Translations under genes and position numbers: made by a program
Shown: positions 20,773-23,821 of the stretch, piece after piece
Layout: each line of letters starts with the position of its first letter
Numbering within the stretch: position 1 is the stretch's first letter
Source: UBA9337 sp038331135
Lineage (GTDB): Bacteria > Patescibacteriota > Minisyncoccia > Moranbacterales > UBA9337
Assembly (NCBI GenBank): GCA_038331135.1
Contig: JBBQOS010000010.1
Span: 1-23,821 of the forward strand
Length of the DNA: 23,821 bases
Direction of reading: 5' to 3'
Notes under the pieces: model-generated
What the model was told of the DNA's origin: nothing
What the model saw: the letters and a program-made list of their open reading frames with translations, nothing else
Database searches by the model: none

Positions 20773-21120
20773 TTATTTCTTCACTTCTTCCATAAATTTT
20801 CCAAATATTTCAGGATTTTCAACAGCCATTTGAGACAAAACTTTTCTATCAAGTTCAATGTTCTTACCTTTTAGGACATCGATAAATTTGCTATAAGATA
20901 ATCCAAATTGTCTAACAGCATTGTTTAGTCTGATAATCCAAAGCGCGCGCATAGTTCGTTTTTTAGTTCGTCTATCTCGATAAGCATATTTACCAGCTTT
21001 CAAAAGAGCTTCTTTGGCAGCGATAAAATTGGATTTTCTTCTCCATTTAAAACCTTTGGTCATTGATAAAACATTCTTTCTTCTTTTATTGGCGGAAACA
21101 CCACGTTTTACTCTTGTCAT
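20773..21120 (-). CDS. rplT: Large ribosomal subunit protein bL20
   Basis: 115 residues, normal length. The typical N-terminal extension reads MTRVKRGVSANKRRKNVLSM, with the following KGFKWRRKSNF...AYRDRRTKKRTMRALWI block that contacts 23S rRNA, and the globular C-terminus LSYSKFIDVLKGKNIELDRK. It is last in the conserved order infC-rpmI-rplT. The 114-bp gap before it contains a 16-bp direct repeat directly upstream of its start codon. Confidence 0.96.
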   Translation of the reverse strand: MTRVKRGVSANKRRKNVLSMTKGFKWRRKSNFIAAKEALLKAGKYAYRDRRTKKRTMRALWIIRLNNAVRQFGLSYSKFIDVLKGKNIELDRKVLSQMAVENPEIFGKFMEEVKK

Positions 21121-21162
21121 TATGTTATTTTAACATCTTAGCATATTAACATCTTAGCAGAA
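21121..21162 (-). repeat. Tandem 16-bp direct repeat before rplT
   Basis: Read on the minus strand, TGCTAAGATGTTAATA is followed at once by TGCTAAGATGTTAAAA, ending about 6 bp before the rplT ATG. It belongs to the word-like repeats seen in other gaps but lies in a leader region, where it could affect translation of bL20. Confidence 0.55.
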
Positions 21163-21234
21163 TATTCTTGATATATTACAGAATTTCAGCAATCGATTTG
21201 TTTATATGTTAAAAAGTTAATATGTTATCATGTT

Positions 21235-21426
21235 TTAAACTAATGCTTTTAAAATATTTTTAGCTTCTTGTCCTACGATTTCGACATCTGATCTCTTCTT
21301 TCTTTTAAAACTGCCAGTTTGCTTACAATTAAAATGATTCTGCTTGGTATATCTTCTTAAAATCTTATTTTTAGCAGTTACTTTTATTTTCTTTAACAGA
21401 GATTTTTTACTTTTCATTTTTGGCAT
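21235..21426 (-). CDS. rpmI: Large ribosomal subunit protein bL35
   Basis: 63 residues: MPKMKSKKSLLKKIKVTAKN, the usual N-terminus, then KQNHFNCKQTGSFKRKKRS (family: H-x3-K...KRKR) and a short C-terminal helix. The second in-frame ATG (21426) is chosen because bL35 starts M-P-K-[ML]-K. The first (21432) would add Met-His. It lies between infC and rplT as usual. Confidence 0.93.
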   Translation of the reverse strand: MPKMKSKKSLLKKIKVTAKNKILRRYTKQNHFNCKQTGSFKRKKRSDVEIVGQEAKNILKALV

Positions 21427-21505
21427 ATGCAAATTTTTATACGAATTACTTCCAAATTATGTTCGAATATAATTAGTATTTAATTAGGAGTTTAATTAGA
21501 ATATA

Positions 21506-22048
21506 TTATTCAGGGGCAATTAAGATATTAAATCCGCCCGGAAACCTTTTTACATCTTCTTCTATTTTGTAAGGGATGTCAATACTGCTGATAAATTTAC
21601 GGATACCGGCCACTGCCAAATCTTGGTGAGCTTTCTCTCTTCCTCTTAGGCGAAGTTCAATTTTAACTTTGTTGCCTTTGCCTAGGAATTTCTCAGTCTG
21701 TTTCTTTTTAAATTCTAGATCATGAGAATCAGTTCTTACTCCTAGTCTTATACCCTTTACATCAGTTCTTTTTTGTTTGGCTTTGTTTAATCTGTCTTGT
21801 TTGGATTGGCTATATTGAAATTTTCCGAAATTAGCTATTTTACAAACGGGTGGGTTAGCGTTGGGTGCAACTTCTACCAAATCTAAACCTTTTGATTTAG
21901 CCAGTGCCACTGCATCCGTATTGCTCATTTCGCCAATCTGTTCTTTATTTTCACCAATAACGAAAACAATTGGCGTCCTAATATACTCGTTTACTCTGTA
22001 ACGAGGTTTTTGCTGGATAGGCTTTCTTTTTACGTGGCGTCTTCGCAT
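21506..22048 (-). CDS. infC: Translation initiation factor IF-3
   Basis: 180 residues: a basic start (MRRRHVKRKPIQQKPRYRVN), an N-terminal domain with NEYIRTPIVFVIGENKEQIG and GLDLVEVAPNANPPVCKIANFGKFQY (IF-3 signature), a linker helix, and a C-terminal domain containing KGIRLGVRTDSHDLEFK and VKIELRLRGREKAH. IF-3 binds the 30S subunit and checks initiator tRNA and start codon. The start appears to be ATG, not the rare AUU used in enterobacteria for autocontrol. That may fit a genome where most start sites lack Shine-Dalgarno sequences. It lies about 100 bp downstream of tmRNA. Confidence 0.96.
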   Translation of the reverse strand: MRRRHVKRKPIQQKPRYRVNEYIRTPIVFVIGENKEQIGEMSNTDAVALAKSKGLDLVEVAPNANPPVCKIANFGKFQYSQSKQDRLNKAKQKRTDVKGIRLGVRTDSHDLEFKKKQTEKFLGKGNKVKIELRLRGREKAHQDLAVAGIRKFISSIDIPYKIEEDVKRFPGGFNILIAPE

Positions 22049-22146
22049 TTGTTATCTTTTAGACAATAGGACAATTAGCTTTTTAGATAGAAGTAATTAA
22101 CTAATTTTACTAAGAAGCTACTGCACACTACTGCACTGATATTAAG

Positions 22147-22558
22147 TGGAGCTGGTGGGAATTGAACCCACGTCCAGAATTGGCTATAGAAACATTTCTA
22201 CAAGTTTATTTTGTCTTTTTTTTGTTTGCAACAACAAAATTTTAGATCAATACATTTAAGACAAACGAACTTTATTGATCGATCTTTCGATTAGCTTCGC
22301 CAGTTATGCGAAGGAGACATAAATGGCTATCCCAGTGTTTGACACCGAGGTCTGCTTACTAGAAATAGGCAGTTCGATGGCTTAGCGTATTTAGGCTAAA
22401 GCAGGAGCGAAAGATGGTGCAAATGCGTTAGCAATTGCGTTCTTTGCTTTTGATATAAAGTTTGTACTTATAATCGTGTAACCAGGTTTTACGACTATTA
22501 TTACTTGAGTCGACTTGCTTAGTTTTTAAAGTTCAAACTGTCGAAACTAGACAGCCCC
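22147..22558 (-). ncRNA. ssrA: Transfer-messenger RNA (tmRNA)
   Basis: On the minus strand the 5' end GGGGCTGTCTAGTTTCGACAG and the 3' end GACGTGGGTTCAATTCCC-ACCAGCTCC-A form the tRNA-Ala-like domain. The 7-bp acceptor (GGGGCTG/CAGCTCC) has one G-U pair, and CCA is not encoded. Between them are pseudoknot-like regions and a tag frame with likely resume codon GCA at 22447, encoding AKNAIANAFAPSFAPALA and a TAA stop (22391-22393). It tags stalled nascent proteins and frees ribosomes together with SmpB, encoded just upstream on the same strand. Length, 412 nt, is a little above the usual 350-400. Confidence 0.95.
22391..22447 (-). other. tmRNA proteolysis-tag reading frame
   Basis: Eighteen codons (AKNAIANAFAPSFAPALA) then TAA. 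The C-terminal A-L-A fits protease recognition. The same frame is open for another 15 codons upstream, to near the AATAGTC word, so the exact resume codon is inferred from pseudoknot placement and the preceding A-rich segment. Confidence 0.65.
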
Positions 22559-22568
22559 GTCCACAACG

Positions 22569-22612
22569 TTTCGCGTAGTGAGGCGGGCAGGCCCGCTTAA
22601 TACTACACGAAA
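22569..22612. other. Long two-part hairpin between smpB and ssrA
   Basis: An outer stem of 11 bp (22569-22579 with 22602-22612, TTTCGCGTAGT/ACTACACGAAA, one G-U pair on the minus strand) and an inner 6-bp stem GCGGGC/GCCCGC (22583-22588 with 22591-22596) are separated by a small internal loop. No T run follows in either direction. It lies about 10 nt before the tmRNA 5' end, so it may be a processing site on a joint smpB-ssrA transcript. Confidence 0.65.
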
Positions 22613-22635
22613 TATGGTAAACGCGAATGTTTAGT

Positions 22636-23085
22636 TTAACCTATATTACGAAGAAGTCTTTTCATTTTTCTAGTGGAATCTTTCTTTTTAATATCTTCTC
22701 TTTTGTCGTATTCTTTTTTACCACGACCAACACCAAACTCAAGCTTGATAAGTCTTTTTTTAGTATAAACCCGAATAGGCACGAGTGTCAAGCCTTTAAC
22801 CCTAACTTTACCCAACAATGTCTTGATTTCTGATTTTTTAACCAATAGCTTGCGAGAATGTCTGGAATCGTAGTTAACCGGAATGCCTGCAAATTTGTAA
22901 AAAGGGATATCGGCATTGGTTAAATAGAGTTCAGCACCTTTAAACGTGACGAAACTTCCTTTAAGACTCAGATGTCCGGTTTTAATCGATTTCACCTCGG
23001 CTCCGGTCAAAACTAAACCCGCCTCATATTTATCAGTGAGGGCATAGTCAAAACTGGCTCGTTTGTTTACGGCGATTGTAGTCAT
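22636..23085 (-). CDS. smpB: SsrA-binding protein SmpB
   Basis: 149 residues, normal length. The OB-fold body contains NKRASFDYALTDKYEAGLVL, TGAEVKSIKTGHLSLKGSFV and the tail-proximal RKLLVKKSEIKTLLGKV (family R-x-LLL-x-K-x-EI), VPIRVYTKK and LEFGVGRGKKEYDKRE (like G-x-ARGKK-x-YDKR). It ends in a basic helix (KKKDSTRKMKRLLRN) that enters the decoding centre. It brings tmRNA to stalled ribosomes. ssrA follows 77 bp downstream on the same strand. No clear Shine-Dalgarno. Confidence 0.95.
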   Translation of the reverse strand: MTTIAVNKRASFDYALTDKYEAGLVLTGAEVKSIKTGHLSLKGSFVTFKGAELYLTNADIPFYKFAGIPVNYDSRHSRKLLVKKSEIKTLLGKVRVKGLTLVPIRVYTKKRLIKLEFGVGRGKKEYDKREDIKKKDSTRKMKRLLRNIG

Positions 23086-23097
23086 GGTTTTAGTGTA

Positions 23098-23160
23098 ACA
23101 GATGTTTGGAATGTTGGAAATGTTTTAGATGTTGAAAATGTTTCAGATGTTTGGAATATT
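23098..23160. repeat. Degenerate 'aatgttt' word repeat upstream of smpB
   Basis: Words such as 'agatgtttggaatgttgg', 'aaatgttttagatgttg' and 'aaaatgtttcagatgtttgg' repeat with variable period (about 10-18 bp) immediately upstream of the smpB start codon, where its promoter should be. Confidence 0.5.
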
Positions 23161-23249
23161 AAATTTATTTTGTTTTTGGTCTGCTTTTTTTGAAAGGATG
23201 ATATCCTTTGGGGCTTGGATTTCCTTTTTGCCTACTCCTTTATAGACTC

Positions 23250-23281
23250 TCTCAATATTGTGCATATGCACAATATTGAGA
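23250..23281. repeat. 32-bp perfect palindrome
   Basis: The halves 23250-23265 (TCTCAATATTGTGCAT) and 23266-23281 are exact reverse complements with no loop. It has no adjacent T run. It is similar in kind, though not in sequence, to the 52-bp palindrome at 12862-12913, and could be an operator or a cruciform. Confidence 0.85.
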
Positions 23282-23597
23282 ATAATTCTGTAAAACAATC
23301 AACACGCCCTACATTACCACAAATATGCGGTCGTACAGTTATGGTAGTATGGATTTAGATTTTACATTTTACATTTTCCAATACAAATGCTATCGCGTAC
23401 TTATTGGATAATGGCTTTATTTTTTTGAGTTTTTCTTTCAAGATTGCCACAAAAATATGAGTACATATTTTTTCGCAATGACAAGATGTCTGATTTTCCA
23501 CAATAGCAAAGACCATTGCTGACGGGGATGATTTCTGAATATAAAGCAAAGTTGTTGGATTTTTTGGAGAAAAGTGAATGGTTATGAAAGTGAACTC
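23282..23597. other. Intergenic stretch with a remnant of a dispersed repeat
   Basis: No supported gene. At 23443-23479 ATTGC...GCAAT flanks a 9-bp A/T hairpin (AAAAATATG, AGTA, CATATTTTT). The outer words AGATTGCCAC and CGCAATGACA are those of a common intergenic bacterial repeat whose GC-rich middle seems replaced here. Confidence 0.4.
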
Positions 23598-23626
23598 TTG
23601 CTAATTTTTTTAAAAGAATATAAAAT
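23598..23626 (+). promoter_or_regulatory. Promoter candidate for the right-edge gene
   Basis: TTGCTA (23598-23603), a 17-bp spacer and TAAAAT (23621-23626) are about 100 bp before the GTG start at 23731. The match is modest. Confidence 0.35.
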
Positions 23627-23730
23627 ATAGTAAAACGTTGAGATTATCAGATTCTTCTTCAATTGAAAATTTTTCGAAACAGCTTAATTTATAAGTATGG
23701 TATTTTTATTTACCTTTAGAATTAACTTGC

Positions 23731-23821
23731 GTGAAAACTAAAAACAAAAAAATAATATTTTTATTTTTCTTATTTTTATTTATAAGTTTTTTTTGCTTGG
23801 GTAAAAATTCTTTGGCGGATA
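23731..23821 (+). CDS. Start of a secreted or membrane protein (cut by window edge)
   Basis: From GTG 23731 the frame stays open to the end of the window. It encodes a basic start (KTKNKK), a hydrophobic run of about 16 residues (IIFLFFLFLFISFFCLG) and then NSLAD: a signal-peptide profile. The Cys near the end of the hydrophobic run is followed by Leu-Gly, so a lipoprotein box is not clear. The only other local start (ATG 23697) is in a different frame and closes quickly. The mature protein lies outside the window. Confidence 0.55.
   Translation, partial: MKTKNKKIIFLFFLFLFISFFCLGKNSLAD

Noticed and set aside
23355..23549. 64-codon minus-strand open frame
   Set aside because: It spans the remnant of a dispersed palindromic repeat and shows no coding features.

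Overview
The window is AT-rich bacterial DNA, apparently chromosomal, from what looks like a member of the Candidate Phyla Radiation (Patescibacteria), most likely a Parcubacteria-type lineage. This is inference: most conserved genes lack a Shine-Dalgarno sequence, intergenic spaces carry short degenerate word-like repeats and dispersed palindromes of the kind I associate with such genomes, and the gene set mixes fermentative/anaerobic and translation functions with cell-surface sugar genes. Presence of bL9 argues against Microgenomates, which usually lack it. TGA ends several genes (nrdG, rplI and the small genes at 5.7-7.0 kb), so the code is standard, not the TGA=Gly code of Gracilibacteria/SR1.

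Region 1 (1-5 kb): a GC-rich hairpin, a strong terminator, a small zinc-finger gene with an in-frame stop, then a class III ribonucleotide reductase locus: nrdR (with its own promoter and a NrdR-box-like palindrome), nrdD, a separate short gene carrying what looks like the glycyl-radical C-terminus missing from nrdD, and the radical-SAM activase nrdG.

Region 2 (5-7.1 kb): two consecutive transcription units of unrecognised small genes. Each begins with a 31-codon leader peptide having the same C-terminal pattern (RG-x-F-[VI]-F-A-x-K). In each, the end of the leader forms one arm of a long hairpin that competes with a Rho-independent terminator. They look like two copies of one undescribed leader-peptide attenuator and are the most novel part of the window. 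The downstream small genes also have strong ribosome binding sites, unlike their neighbours.

Region 3 (7.2-13.4 kb): bL9, CTP synthase, bL27, a membrane-anchored Ada-like zinc domain protein, KhpA, a secreted 3D-domain protein with a folded 5' UTR, a small unknown gene behind another structured RNA, a 52-bp perfect palindrome, and tRNA-Leu(UAA) and tRNA-Cys(GCA).

Region 4 (13.5-20.6 kb): cell-envelope sugar genes: a GT2-like protein, GalE, an ALG10-like membrane glucosyltransferase, a DUF2079 membrane protein, RmlB, and RmlD with a Cys-rich insertion.

Region 5 (20.7-23.8 kb): a minus-strand translation cluster in the order smpB, ssrA (tmRNA), infC, rpmI, rplT, so the trans-translation pair sits directly upstream of the IF-3 operon. 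The right edge holds the start of a gene with a signal peptide.
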